A program made the translations under genes and the position numbers. A stretch of 64,000 nucleotides of DNA from Bog-756 sp963727075 (GTDB lineage: Bacteria > Actinomycetota > Acidimicrobiia > Acidimicrobiales > RAAP-2). The stretch's first letter is position 1, and each line of letters opens with the position of its first letter. This document shows positions 1 to 10,248 of this stretch, in pieces. Location of the stretch: positions 434,001 through 498,000 of the forward strand of contig CAVSET010000001.1 in the NCBI GenBank assembly GCA_963727075.1. Reading direction: 5' to 3'. The notes beneath the pieces were generated by a model that was not told where the DNA came from, made no database searches, and saw nothing but the letters and a program-made list of their open reading frames with translations.

Positions 1-551
1 CCCGTCCCGCCCCCTCCACCCCGGAGGGCGAGGTGGTCAGCTGGGCCGACCGCATCGCCTATGTCTGCCACGATTTCGAGGACGCGGTGTGGAGCGGGAT
101 CGTGACGGCAGATGCGCTCCCGGCGGTGGTACGCGAGCGTTGTGGCGACGGTCGGGGCCGACAGCTCGGCATCTTCATCGACGCCCTGGTGTCGACGGTC
201 CTCGACAGTGGACGGATCGCCATGGCCGATGAGCACGCCGAGGCGTTGGCTGCTTTCCGGGCCAGCAACTACGAGCACATCTACCTCAGACCGAGCTCGG
301 TGGCCCAGGGCCGCTCGGTGGTCGCCGTCCTCCGGGCTCTTGTCGACTACTTCAGCGACCGGCCCAATCTGATCCCCGACGGGGGCGGACGGAGCTCCGG
401 TCTGACCGGAGGTGAGCCCGCCGCGGTCCGCGCCGCGGTGGCCTACGTGGCGGGGATGACCGACCGCTTCGCGTTCAACCAGGCGGTCGCGCGGCTGGGG
501 TGGGACCCGGACAAGCTCCCGGCCGGCGTGGGGACCTCCGCCGGCTTCTGA
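1..551 (+). CDS. dgt: dGTPase-like HD-domain protein, C-terminal part (5' end outside window)
   Basis: The frame is open from the window edge and ends at a TGA at 549-551, so the gene begins upstream. The visible part starts with an EGEVVSWADRIAYVCHDFEDA stretch, typical of the second half of the HD hydrolase core of deoxyguanosinetriphosphate triphosphohydrolases, with the His-Asp pair in VCHDFED. The family cleaves dNTPs to deoxynucleosides and triphosphate. The C-terminal helical segment and its length fit the family. Product inferred from motif only; the N-terminal HD motif is not visible. Confidence 0.8.
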   Translation, partial: RPAPSTPEGEVVSWADRIAYVCHDFEDAVWSGIVTADALPAVVRERCGDGRGRQLGIFIDALVSTVLDSGRIAMADEHAEALAAFRASNYEHIYLRPSSVAQGRSVVAVLRALVDYFSDRPNLIPDGGGRSSGLTGGEPAAVRAAVAYVAGMTDRFAFNQAVARLGWDPDKLPAGVGTSAGF

Positions 552-714
552 AGCCGGACGACGCCAGCCGGCGAGGAACCGGCCCGGCACGCGGGTCCCC
601 CGCACCGGGGCACGGCGCCTGACGGACGGCGTGGTCGGAGACGGGCGGGCGGCCGCCGGCCCACCGTAGGATCGGAGCCCGGACCGGGCGCATGTCCGGT
701 CGCGGAGGTGAGCC

Positions 715-2115
715 ATGACCACCCGGGTATCGAGCCAGCCAGCCAGCACGGACGCCCGGTCCGGTCACCCGACGGTGACACCGGAGACGCCGATGGAACC
801 GCGCCGGACGACCGGTGAGGTGGGCCGCTCGGACGGCGCCCCGGCGGCCGGTGCCGCCGATGCAATCGGTCCGCTGCTGGAGGCCCTCGTCGGGAACCGG
901 GTCCCTGTCCGCTTCGTGTTCTGGGACGGCAGCGCACTCGGCCCCGAGGACGGGGTCGGGACCCTGACGATCACGTCGGTCGACGCCCTGCGGCGCATCC
1001 TGTGGGCACCGGGCGAGCTCGGGGTGGCGCGGGCATTCGTCTCCGGTGACATCACTGTCGAGGGAGACCTCTTCGCCCTGCTGCGGGCCCTCCACGACGC
1101 CTCGCGGGGCGACCTCCGCCGCATCGGATGGCGGGCCCTCCCCAACCTGGTCACCGCGGCGCCGCCAGCTGGGCGTCCTTCGGCCACCGCTCCCCGCTCC
1201 ACCCGAGGAGTGCCGTCCGGCGGGCCGGCTGCACTCGCCGTCGCGTGATGCCGAGGTGGTCAGCCACCACTACGACGTGGGCAACGACTTCTACCGTCTG
1301 GTCCTCGGGCCCACCATGACCTACTCGTGCGCGCGATTCGTCGTCGGCCGACACCACCCTCGAGGAGGCGCAGGCGGCCAAGTACGAGCTCATCTGCCGG
1401 AAGCTCGGCCTCGACCGGCGGCCCGGCGCCCGTCTTCTCGACGTCGGGTGCGGTTGGGGGTCGATGGCCATGCATGCCGCCCGGCAACACGGTGCGACCG
1501 TGGTCGGGGTCACCCTCAGCCGTGAGCAGGCCGACGAGGCCAACCGAACGGGTGGCCGAGTCCGGGTTGGCGGACCGGGTCGAGATCCGCCGGCAGGACT
1601 ATCGCGCCCTACGCGGCGAGCAGTTCGACGCCATCTCTTCGATCGGCATGTTCGAGCACGTCGGCTCGGCCCTCATGACCCAGTACTTCGAGACATTGCG
1701 GGGCCTCCTCGTCCCGGAGGGAAGGCTGCTCAACCACGCCATCTCGAAGCCGGGCGGATCGGTGCTCGGCCGGCGGACGTTCGTCGGCCGCTACGTGTTC
1801 CCCGACGGCGAGCTGCTCGACGTGGCCGAGGTCATCGGAGCCATGCAACGCACCGGCTTCGAGGTGCGCGACATGGAGTCGCTCCGCGAGCACTACTCCC
1901 GGACCCTGCACCACTGGGTGGAGAACCTCGAGGAGCACTGGGACGAGGCGGTGGCCCTGGTGGGCCGGGCCCGGGCCAACATCTGGCGGCTGTACATGGC
2001 CGCGTCGGCCAACGGCTTCGACGACGGGGGCCTGGCCGTCCACCAGGTGCTCGGCGTCGTCCCCGACGCGTCGGGGTGGAGCGGGATGCCTCCTACCCGG
2101 CGGGGTTGGGACTGA
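715..2115 (+). pseudogene. cfa: Cyclopropane-fatty-acyl-phospholipid synthase-like methyltransferase, frameshifted
   Basis: Start ATG 715 follows a strong Shine-Dalgarno (GGAGGTGAGCC) and a TAGGAT -10-like hexamer at 667-672. Three frames must be joined: frame 1 to about 1160, frame 2 to about 1335, frame 3 to about 1545, then frame 1 to the stop. The joined product has an N-terminal SCP2-like segment, SHHYDVGNDFYRLVLG, the SAM motif LLDVGCGWGSMAMHAA, then IGMFEHVG and an FPDGEL segment, all typical of the Cfa/mycolic-acid-cyclopropane family, which adds a methylene bridge to unsaturated membrane lipid acyl chains. Whether the gene is truly dead or the sequence has indel errors cannot be decided here; neighbours show the same defect. 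Confidence 0.8.
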
Positions 2116-2174
2116 CCGCCCGTCGGCCCGGGGGGTGCCCGGCCTGCGCCCGGCGGGCGACGGTCAGCGGGCGG

Positions 2175-3342
2175 TCAGCGGACAGTCAGCTCCTTGCGGT
2201 ACACGCGGGCCGGCCCGAGCTCGATGATGGAGGTGGCCAGCCGGTCGAAGACACCGGCCACCTCGCCCTCCGGCTCGGCGACGGTCACCGGCACCCCATC
2301 GTCCCCGCCCTGGCGGAGATGGGGCACCAATGGCACCTGGGCGAGCAACGGCACCCCGAGCTCGTCGGCCAGCTGCCGGCCGCCGCCGGACCCGAACAGT
2401 TCGTAGCGCGTACCGTCGTCGGCGGTGAACCAGCTCATGTTCTCGATGACACCCCGCACGGTGAGCTTCAGCTTGCGGGCGGCGTAAGCAGATCGCTGGG
2501 CCACCCGCTCGGCCGCCGGCTGCGGGGTGGTGACGACGTACACCTCGGTCTTCGTCAGGTACTGGCCGAGGGAGAGCGTGACGTCACCTGTACCCGGCGG
2601 CATGTCGATCAGGAGGAAGTCGGGCTCACCCCAGTAGGCGTCGACCAGGAACTGTTCGAGGGCCTTGTGCAGCATCGGCCCGCGCCAGATCACCGGGGTC
2701 TCGTCGGGGACGAAGTACCCCATCGACAGGCAACGGACCCCGTTGGCGATGGGTGGCACCACCAGATCCCCGATGATCAGAGGGTCGGAGCGGACGCCGA
2801 GCATCCCCGGCACCGAGAAACCGTAGACGTCGGCGTCGAGGATCCCGACGTCGAAGCCCATCCGGGCCAGCACCACGGCCAGGTTCACGGTGACCGACGA
2901 TTTGCCGACGCCGCCCTTGCCCGACGCGATCCCGAGGACACGCGTCTTGGACCGCGGGCGCATGAACCGGTTCGGGCGGCCCTCCTCGTGGCCGATCGGT
3001 TCCCCATGATCATGGGCGTGGGCGCCGGGCGGCCGGGTCCCGCTGTCGACCGGGTCCCCCCGGAGCAACGAGCGGAGCCGGGCGCGGGACTGCTCGTCCA
3101 TCACCACCGGCTCGACCGTCACCTGGCCGACGCCCGGTTGGGCCTCCACTGTCTGGCGGATCCGGTCCACCAGCTCGTCGACCTGCGGGTAGTGGGCGAC
3201 CGGAAGGGCCACCTCCACCTCCACGCCCCGGCGCCGGGCCCGCACCGCCCCGACCATGCCCAGCTCTCCCGAGCGGACGCCGCAATTCGGGGTCGACGAC
3301 GCCACCAACGGCCTCTGCGACCTGGGACTCGTCGATGGACAT
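2175..3342 (-). pseudogene. mrp: Mrp/ApbC Fe-S cluster carrier ATPase, one frameshift near its start
   Basis: P-loop ATPase that carries Fe-S clusters to apoproteins. The start is ATG 3342, preceded by AGAGGAGAAGCC; it gives MSIDESQVAEAVGGVVDPEL, the beginning of the MIP18/DUF59 domain. An extra G near 3270 moves the rest (ELGMVGAVRARRRG onward) to another frame. The ATPase domain has the deviant Walker A IASGKGGVGKSS, then LDADVYGFSVPG and LLIDMPPGTGDVTLS. Length of about 388 residues suits the family. It is divergent from the SufR-like regulator with 47 bp between starts, which ties it to the Fe-S assembly locus. Confidence 0.88.
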
Positions 3343-3376
3343 CTGGCTTCTCCTCTGGGAATTCCGGCGCCACCGG

Positions 3377-3382
3377 TAGACT
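3377..3382 (+). promoter_or_regulatory. -10 hexamer (TAGACT) for the SufR-like gene, leaderless arrangement
   Basis: TAGACT lies 7 nt before GTG 3390. That spacing would place the transcript start on the start codon. It supports the chosen GTG and implies a leaderless mRNA. No clear -35 is visible. Confidence 0.45.
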
Positions 3383-3389
3383 AGGGGGC

Positions 3390-4166
3390 GTGTCACCGGT
3401 CCCGGACAGCCCCACCGTCGAGCCCGGTGCACCACCGGCCGTCCGGACCGATCCCGATCCTTCCGACAGCCACTTCTCCGCCGCGGTCACCGCGGTGACC
3501 TCCGCGTTCGGGGATCCGACCCGACGCGAGATCTATCTGTTCGTCCGCTCCAACCCGGGGATCACCGCCTCCGAGGTGGCCGCCCGGTTCTCCCTCCACC
3601 CCAATGTCGCCCGCCATCATCTCGAACGGCTGGCCACCGGCGGCTACGTCGAGGTCACCATGGAGCGCCCTGTCGGGCAGGGAGCCGGCCGTCCGTCCAA
3701 GCGGTTCAGAGCGGTCGGCAACGACCCGACCCTCGACCTGCTCACCCGGCGCGACGACCTGCTGGTCCTGTTGCTGCAGGAGGCCATGCAGTTGCTCGGC
3801 CCGGTGGCGGCCGAGGGAATGGCCGAGCGGGTGGGCGAAGAGTACGGACGCACCCTGGCCGGCCAGATGTCGCCCGGCGAGAGTCAGCGGTCGCTCAGAA
3901 CGGCCATGCACGCCATCGCCGACACCTTGACCGCCCACGGGTTCGCCGCCCATGCCGAGGATCAGGGTGCCACCACCGCGGTGGTGGCCGACAACTGCCC
4001 CTTCGGTGATGCCGCCTCCCAGTACCCGGTCCTGTGCGCCGTCGACCGGGGCATGGTCAAGGGGCTGCTCGCCGGGCTGTGCGGCGAGGACCCCGGCGGG
4101 ACGGTCCCGGTGGTCCTCTCGTCGTCGCGTGCCCGCGGTGACGACGCCTGCGCCGCCGTGGTCTGA
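3390..4166 (+). CDS. sufR: SufR-like Fe-S cluster-sensing transcriptional regulator
   Basis: About 258 residues. After a disordered N-terminus comes a winged helix-turn-helix (GDPTRREIYLFVRSNPG, then ITASEVAARFSLHPNVARHH). The C-terminal half carries cysteines in NCPFGDAASQYPVLCAV and GLLAGLCGED, matching the cysteine-rich cluster-binding region of SufR-type repressors of suf genes. It is followed after 15 nt by a cysteine desulfurase and faces mrp, so a role in Fe-S homeostasis is well supported by context. The open frame runs far upstream, but the homology begins only here and GTG 3390 has a -10 element at leaderless distance. Confidence 0.8.
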   Translation: MSPVPDSPTVEPGAPPAVRTDPDPSDSHFSAAVTAVTSAFGDPTRREIYLFVRSNPGITASEVAARFSLHPNVARHHLERLATGGYVEVTMERPVGQGAGRPSKRFRAVGNDPTLDLLTRRDDLLVLLLQEAMQLLGPVAAEGMAERVGEEYGRTLAGQMSPGESQRSLRTAMHAIADTLTAHGFAAHAEDQGATTAVVADNCPFGDAASQYPVLCAVDRGMVKGLLAGLCGEDPGGTVPVVLSSSRARGDDACAAVV

Positions 4167-4181
4167 CCGGCGCCCGGGACC

Positions 4182-5323
4182 GTGGCCCGTCACTACCTCG
4201 ACCACGCCTCGACCACGCCGATCCGCCGCGAAGCCCGTCAGGCCATGTCCGACTGGGATCATGAGGGTGTCACCGCCGACCCGGGCCGGGTCCACACCGA
4301 GGGCCGGATGGTTCGCGCCGCGCTGGAGGCGGCCCGGGAGCAGGTGGCCGGGTTGTTCGGCGTCCGGCCCCGCCAGGTGGTGTTCACCTCGGGCGGCACC
4401 GAGGCCATCAACGCGGCCGTATGGGGGGCTGCCTCGGTCGGCCAGGGGCCCATCGCCTGCGCCGCCGTCGAGCACTCGGCCGTGCGGGAGGCCTCGGCCC
4501 GGGCCGGGCCGCTCGTCCCCATCGCCGTCGACTGGCAGGGCCGGATCGGGGGCATCGACGAGACGCTCGAACGCTGCCGCTCCATCCACGGGAGGGTCCC
4601 GCGGCTGGTGCACTGTCAATGGGGCAATCACGAGGTGGGAACGCTCCAGCCGGTGGCCGAGGTAGTCGACCGATGCCGGCCCCTCGACACGCTGGTCCAT
4701 GTCGACGCGGCCGCCGCCGCCGGCCACGTGCCGATCGACCTGGGTGCGATCGGAGCCGACCTGGTCTCGGTGTCCTCCCACAAGCTCGGGGGTCCAGCCG
4801 GGATAGGCGCCCTCATCGTCGGCCGCGGGATCCGGGTCGACCCCCTGCTGGTCGGGGGGAACAGGAACGGGCTCGCCGGGCGGGGCTGGAGAATGTGATG
4901 GGTGCCATCGGCTTCGGCGCGGCGGCGGCCGCGCTGGCCTCGGCCGGCACCCTCGAGGCCGAGAAGGTGACATCCCGGTCCCAGACCGAACTCCTGACGA
5001 AGGCGGCCACCGCCGTGGCCGGGGTCCGGATGCTCGGCGACCCGGTTCACCGTCTCCCCCACATCGTGTGCCTCGGGGTCGACGGGGTCGAGGCCGAGCC
5101 GGTGCTGCTCGGGCTGGACCAGTCGGGCATCGCCGTGCACTCGGGTTCGTCGTGCTCGTCGGAGACGCTCGAGCCCTCCCCGGTGCTCGAGGCCATGGGC
5201 GTGGACGCGGAGCGCTCGCTGCGCCTCTCGGTGGGATGGCCTACGAGTGACGCCGATGTCGAGGCCTTCGGGTCAGCCTTCGCCCCCGTCGTGGAAGGAC
5301 TGCGGGCGTTGCACACCGGTTGA
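4182..5323 (+). pseudogene. Cysteine desulfurase (NifS/IscS class), one frameshift
   Basis: PLP enzyme that takes sulfur from cysteine for Fe-S assembly. GTG 4182 begins VARHYLDHASTTPIRREA, the usual desulfurase N-terminus. The PLP lysine is in SSHKLGGPAGIG. The frame breaks in the G-run near 4858-4868, inside the conserved GGxxxRxxRxGTEN segment, and continues in frame 2 through HSGSSCSSE, which holds the persulfide cysteine, to the stop at 5323. Joined length of about 380 residues is normal. It is co-directional with the SufR-like gene (15-nt gap), so probably one operon. A single indel in a G-run suggests sequencing error. Confidence 0.85.
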
Positions 5324-5561
5324 GCCCCTGTCGGACACCACTAGCCCAAAGCTAAGAATGGGAGAAGCGGACATCGGGCCCGTCGGGTCCGCATCCAGTT
5401 GATCATTGCCGATCGTTATTGTGCGAGAGGGGCCAACACGAGTGCCCCGCATGTGCCGGTCGGAGGCAACCCGTTTACGACCGGCGGAGGTCGGATACCC
5501 ACGAGACCTCCCGGTATCGGCCCATCGTGCGACGGGAGTGACATCCATACCGATGTCGCCC

Positions 5562-5567
5562 TACAGT
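5562..5567 (+). promoter_or_regulatory. -10 hexamer (TACAGT) for the SRPBCC gene
   Basis: TACAGT lies 8 nt before ATG 5576, so transcription would start at or next to the start codon. This argues against the longer open frame beginning at 5399. Confidence 0.45.
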
Positions 5568-5575
5568 CTGCTGGC

Positions 5576-6055
5576 ATGCGCGCTGCGGTCAATCTCAAAA
5601 TCGATGCGCCGCCGGACAAGGTCTGGGGGCTCGTCAGTGACATCACGAAGATGGGCGAGTACAGCCCAGAAGTGGTCGAGGCCGAGTGGATCGATGGTGC
5701 CACCGGTCCGACCGTCGGCGCGAGGTATCGGGGCCATGTGAAACGGAACGAGAACTGGCCCGTCCTGTACTGGACGACCTGCAAGATCACCGAGTGTGTG
5801 CCCGGACAGGTCTTCGAGTTCGCGGTGATCATGGGCGATCGGCCTGTGAACACGTGGCGCTACGAGTTTCGCGCCACGAACGACGGAGGAACCGAGGTCA
5901 CCGAGTCCTTCGACCTCGGCGACAACTTCTTCACCAGGATCTGGCGCCCACTCGGCGGGTTCCTGCGGGAGCGTCGCAACCAGCGGGACATGCTCCGCAC
6001 GCTCGAACGAGTCAAGGCAGTCGCTGAGCTTCCCCGCCAGCAACCTGGAACCTGA
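5576..6055 (+). CDS. SRPBCC-family (polyketide cyclase/START-like) protein
   Basis: 159 residues. It opens with RAAVNLKIDAPPDKVWGLVSDITKMGEYSP, the first strand and helices of the SRPBCC hydrophobic-ligand fold, and ends with the long amphipathic C-terminal helix (RRNQRDMLRTLERVKAVAEL). Members bind or modify hydrophobic ligands; the substrate here is unknown. No signal peptide, so cytoplasmic. The frame is open from 5399, but homology starts at ATG 5576. It stands alone, convergent with the ccm operon. Confidence 0.82.
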   Translation: MRAAVNLKIDAPPDKVWGLVSDITKMGEYSPEVVEAEWIDGATGPTVGARYRGHVKRNENWPVLYWTTCKITECVPGQVFEFAVIMGDRPVNTWRYEFRATNDGGTEVTESFDLGDNFFTRIWRPLGGFLRERRNQRDMLRTLERVKAVAELPRQQPGT

Positions 6056-6174
6056 GGACGCAGACACGCCGCCGGGTGGCGACAGGTTCTCCCCGGTGCG
6101 CGCCATGAGCCTGGTGGGCCAAGGTCGCCTGCACCCGCACACCCCGCCTCGTACCCGCACTGAGGCGCCCGAGG

Positions 6175-6189
6175 CCGCCGTCACGGCGG
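6175..6189 (+). terminator. Small GC hairpin between convergent genes
   Basis: CCGCCG TCA CGGCGG, then TTTC on the plus strand, lies in the 146-bp gap between the convergent SRPBCC gene and ccmH. The stem is short with a 3-nt loop, so this is only a candidate for plus-strand termination. Confidence 0.3.
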
Positions 6190-6201
6190 TTTCGGTCCCG
6201 G

Positions 6202-7545
6202 TCAGCCTCCGGCCAGCTCGGCGGGCACGGGGACGCCGGCCTGCTGGAAGGCCTGGCGCAGCTCGGGTGTGGCCTGCTGGACGACGGCGGAGGGAGGGTT
6301 GTCACCCAGGAATCGCTGGTACTGCCCGACGGCGCCGGCCGCGTTCCCGTCGCGTAGGAGGATCGTGCCGAGGTAGAGGCTGGCCGCGTAGTCGCCCGGA
6401 TCGATCCGGGCGGCCCGATCGAGCTTGGCCTCCCCGTCCCGCACCAGCGCGGGGCTGTTGCCCGACCGGCCGGTCTGGTACTCGAGCCACCCGAGCTGGG
6501 CCAGGGCCACCTCGTTGTCGGGGTGGCCGGCGAGCACCGACTGGTAGAGCTGGGCGGCCGGGCCGAGCTGGCCCTGGTTCTCGAGGCTGGCCGCCTGGTC
6601 GAGGGTCTGCTGGATCCGCTGCGACTGGGTCACGCTCACGCTGCCCGTCTCGGTCTGGCCGGGCAGTCGGTTGGAGGCGAAGAGGGAGACGGCCACGATG
6701 AGGGCGGCGGCGAAGGAGGCGGCGGCACCACGGAGCAGCCACCGGTGGCGCCGGCTCGGTGCCGGGCGCCCGGAGGCGGGCTCGGCCCGCTCGGCGGCGA
6801 GCTGGTCATCCACGCCCGGTGCCGGGCCGCCAGTCAAGCGGTCGAGGCCGGGTTGGTCCTCGCCGTCGAGGCGGGTGGCAACGGTCGAGACATCGGGAGC
6901 CGGTCCGGTCACCGACGCTCGGGCGGTGGGAAGGTGGGCGGCCGCGCCGTCCAGCTGGGCCTCGACCGTCGCCAGGTGGACCAGGTCGCGCTGGCGCAGC
7001 GACAGGTAGTCACCGTCGGAGAGGTCGCCGGCCAGGTACTCGGCGTCGGCATCGGCCAGCGATCGGACCAGGAACTGCCGTCGTTCCTCGAGCTGTCGGC
7101 GGCCGGGCCCGTGGTCGGCCACGACCGGGTCGGCGGTCGGCCCCGTTCCCGAGCGGCGCCGGTGGAAGAGGAGGCCGAGGGCGCCCACGGCGACGAGGCC
7201 ACCGGCCAGCGGCAGGAGCCAGACCAGCAGTGGCCAGCCCCGGGCCGGGGGGTCGAGCACGATGGAGGAGCCGTAGCGGGCCTCGAGGTACGCCTCGATC
7301 TGCTGGTCGGTCCGTCCCTCCGACAGGAGCTGGTTGACCGTGGCCCGCACGGCCACCGCCGTCTGGGCGGTGGAGTCGGCCACCGACAGGTCCTCACAGC
7401 TCGGGCAGCGGAGCACCGATTCGATGGCACGGGCGCGCTCGGCCTTGGTCGGCGGGCCCGACGAGAGGATCCCGCTGCCGACGACCAGGGCCACCACCAG
7501 CACCAGGGCCAGCAGGGTCCAGAGAGGGAACCGCCTCTTGCTCAC
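6202..7545 (-). CDS. ccmH: CcmH/CcmI fusion, cytochrome c maturation (haem lyase reductant and TPR scaffold)
   Basis: 447 residues. An N-terminal membrane segment (about 8-28) is followed by RCPSC at 46-50 in VLRCPSCEDLSVADS, the CcmH/CycL thiol motif that reduces or holds apocytochrome CXXCH cysteines. A second membrane segment lies near 105-125, a third near 275-295, then TPR-like repeats (QLGPAAQLYQSVLAGHPDNE) as in CcmI. It is last in the ccm operon; its start overlaps the ccmG stop by 4 nt. Fusion of CcmH and CcmI is known in other bacteria. It acts on the outer face of the membrane. Confidence 0.9.
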   Translation of the reverse strand: MSKRRFPLWTLLALVLVVALVVGSGILSSGPPTKAERARAIESVLRCPSCEDLSVADSTAQTAVAVRATVNQLLSEGRTDQQIEAYLEARYGSSIVLDPPARGWPLLVWLLPLAGGLVAVGALGLLFHRRRSGTGPTADPVVADHGPGRRQLEERRQFLVRSLADADAEYLAGDLSDGDYLSLRQRDLVHLATVEAQLDGAAAHLPTARASVTGPAPDVSTVATRLDGEDQPGLDRLTGGPAPGVDDQLAAERAEPASGRPAPSRRHRWLLRGAAASFAAALIVAVSLFASNRLPGQTETGSVSVTQSQRIQQTLDQAASLENQGQLGPAAQLYQSVLAGHPDNEVALAQLGWLEYQTGRSGNSPALVRDGEAKLDRAARIDPGDYAASLYLGTILLRDGNAAGAVGQYQRFLGDNPPSAVVQQATPELRQAFQQAGVPVPAELAGG

Positions 7546-8114
7546 GCCCCGGACGCCTCGGCCCTGGCGATGACGTGATCGAGATCGGCCGCGGTGACCG
7601 GCGCCACCAGGTAGGCCGCCACCCGGCCGTCGGGGGCGACCACGAAGGTGGAGGGCGGGGCCCGGACGCCGAAGGCCACCGCCAGGGTGCTCCCCGGGTC
7701 CGAGAGCGTGGGCCAGGTGGCGCCGAGGGTGGCCTGGTAGGACCGGGCCGAGCTCAGGCTGTCGTCGAAGACGACACTCAGCATCGAGGCGTCACCGGTG
7801 CGCTGGTGCTCGTACTGGAACTTGACGAGCTCCGGGCCCTCCTGCTGGCAGGGGACACACCAGCTGGCGAAGAAGTTGATCACCGTGTAGCGGCCCGGGG
7901 GGGTGGCCAGGGCGTAGTGCGACCCGTCGACCGCCGTGGCGGCCACCGCCGGTACCGACTGGCCCACCAGGGGACTGAAGACCTCGGTGGCGGTCGCCGG
8001 GGGTCGGGTGGCCAGCACCGCCACCAGCCCGGCCGCCACGACCAGCACCCCGATCGCCACCCAGCGGGCCGTGTGCCGGGTGGGCCCGGCCGGGTCGATG
8101 GCAGGGCCGCTCAC
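7542..8114 (-). CDS. ccmG: CcmG/ResA/TlpA-type membrane-anchored thioredoxin
   Basis: 190 residues. One N-terminal membrane anchor (about 18-36), then a thioredoxin fold with the active site FFASWCVPCQQEGPEL (WCVPC at 85-89). In System I it reduces the disulfide of apocytochrome c or CcmH before haem attachment. Both ends overlap neighbours by 4 nt (ccmF upstream, ccmH downstream), so translational coupling is likely. The cis-Pro loop lies in APPSTFVV. Confidence 0.92.
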   Translation of the reverse strand: MSGPAIDPAGPTRHTARWVAIGVLVVAAGLVAVLATRPPATATEVFSPLVGQSVPAVAATAVDGSHYALATPPGRYTVINFFASWCVPCQQEGPELVKFQYEHQRTGDASMLSVVFDDSLSSARSYQATLGATWPTLSDPGSTLAVAFGVRAPPSTFVVAPDGRVAAYLVAPVTAADLDHVIARAEASGA

Positions 8115-10208
8115 GGACGGTCACCGACCCCGACCGGGAGCGGGTCGGCCTCCGCACCGGGCCCGTCGCCCGGGCGCCCGTCGGCGTCGGGACGGTGGAG
8201 GTCGGGGGCGCCGGCGACGTCGACGACCGGGGCCGACACGGGATCGGTGGGACGCCGTCGCCGCCCGGGGATGGCCGACAGGATCGAGCCGATCACGATG
8301 AGGGAACCGCCGGCCCAGAGCCAGGCCACCAGGGGCTGCACCACCACCCGGAACTGCCAGACCGCCCCCTTGTCCGGGATGGCGGCGATGGTCAGGTAGA
8401 CGTCGTCCCGCCAGCTCGAGTCGATGGCCGGCGTGCCCACCGTCTGGGTGCCGGTGCCGAACTGGCTGATGGCCGGCGTGAACTGCCCACCACCGTCGAC
8501 CCGGAGGACGGCCCGGAGCTCGGAATGGGACGGGGAGGTCACCGTCTGGGTGCGGACGAACTCCACCCGGTGGCCGGCCACGGTGGCCGATTGGCCGCGG
8601 TGCAACAGCACCAACCCGTCATGGCGGAACCCGGCCGCGGCGGAGAGGCCCACGGCGACGAGCACCACGCCGATGTGCACCACCATCCCCCCGTTGGCCC
8701 GTCCCACCAGGCCGCGTCCGCCCGACAGCAGGGCGCGGGCGGCCGTTGCCCCGGACGACCGCGCCGCCCGCCAGGCGCCCCGGACCGACAGCACGAGCGC
8801 CCGAGCGGCGGTGGCGGCGGCGAAGCCCCCCAACCCGAAGGCCAGGAGTGGCTCGACGCCGCGGATGCCGGCCAGCACGCAGGCCACCACGACGACCACC
8901 CCGGTGGCGGCCGGGACCGCCAGGCGGCCGCGCATGGTCTCGAGCGTGCTCTTCCGCCAGGGCAGCGCCGGAGCCACGGCCATGAGGAAGAGCAACCCGA
9001 GCCCGACGGGGATGAACATCCGGTTGAAGTAGGGGGCGCCCACGGCCACCTGGTCGCCACCGTGGAGAGCCTCGTAGAACAGCGGGAACACCGTGCCGAG
9101 CAGGACGACGAAGGTGAAGCCCACGAACAGCAGGTTGTTGGCCAGGAACGCGCCCTTCGCGGCTGAGCGGCGAGTCGATGCCGCCGCTGGAGCGGAGCTG
9201 GTCGCCCCGCCAGGCGATCAGGCCCACCCCGGTGGCCAGCACGAGGCCGAAGAAGCCCAACAGGAGTGGCCCGATCGAGGAGGCGGTGAAGGAGTGGACC
9301 GACTGGAACACGCCCGAACGGGTGAAGAAGGTGCCGAGGATGGTCAGGCTGAACGTGGCGATCACCAACGAGAGGTTCCAGATCCGGAGCAGCCCGCGGC
9401 GCTGTTGGACCATCACCGAGTGCAGGTAGGCCGTCCCGACCAGCCAGGGCAGCAGGGCGGCGTTCTCGACCGGGTCCCAGGCCCAGAACCCGCCCCAACC
9501 GAGGACCTGGTAGGACCACCATGCTCCGAGCAGGATACCGGCGGTCAGGAACGCCCAGGCGAAGAGGGTCCACCGCCGGGTCTCGCTCTGCCAGTCCTCG
9601 TCCAGTCGACCGGTGACCAGCGAGGCGATGGCGAAGGCGAAGGGCAGGGTGAACCCCACCATGCCGAGGTAGAGCAGGGGCGGGTGAAAGGCGTTGAGCG
9701 GGTTGTCCTGCAGGAGCACGTTGGGGCCGAGCCCGCTGGTGGGGATGGTCCCCGCCACGTGCCGGAAGGGGTCGGCCGGGCCCAGCATGAGGCCGAAGAA
9801 GAACGCGGCCACGACGTAGACCACCAGGGTGGCCCAGGCCACCAGAGGCTCACCGGCGCGGCGACGGAAGCGCCAGACCATGGCGGTGGCGTAGCCGGCC
9901 AGGATCACCCCCCACAGCAGGATGGACCCGGCCAGTGCCGACCACAGGCCGGTGATGGTGTAGAGCAGCGGGGTGTAGGTGCTGTTGTTGTCGGCCACGA
10001 AGGTGAGCGAGAAGTCGTGGGTGATGAGGGCGTGCTCCATGGCCACCACCGAGATCAACCCACCGAGGAGGATCAAGGGGGCGTACACCTGGCCACGCCA
10101 GGTCGCCGAGGTGCGTCCCCGGGCGAGGCCCATGCCGATCACGACGATGCCCACCAGCGCAGCCACAAAGCCGAGCAGGACGCCGGTATGGCCGAAAGCC
10201 CCGTTCAC
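8111..10208 (-). pseudogene. ccmF: CcmF haem lyase subunit, one frameshift
   Basis: GTG 10208 starts NGAFGHTGVLLGFVAAL. The first frame runs through many membrane segments and the WWD haem-handling motif (LGWGGFWAWDPVENAALLPW) to SPLSREG near 9160. A one-base shift in a G-run is then needed to continue with AFLANNLLFVGFTFVVLLG to the stop at 8111. Joined length of about 699 residues suits CcmF, which with CcmH ligates haem to apocytochrome c. The other ccm genes are intact or nearly so, so sequencing error is likelier than loss. Confidence 0.88.
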
Positions 10209-10248
10209 CTGAGGGGACCGGCGGTGCCGCCGCGGGACGTCGGGTGGT

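Noticed and set aside
1464..3389. Very long open frame (about 900 codons) ending with the SufR-like protein
   Set aside because: Its first 640 codons run antisense through mrp and in the wrong frame of cfa; homology begins only at GTG 3390, which has a -10 at leaderless distance.
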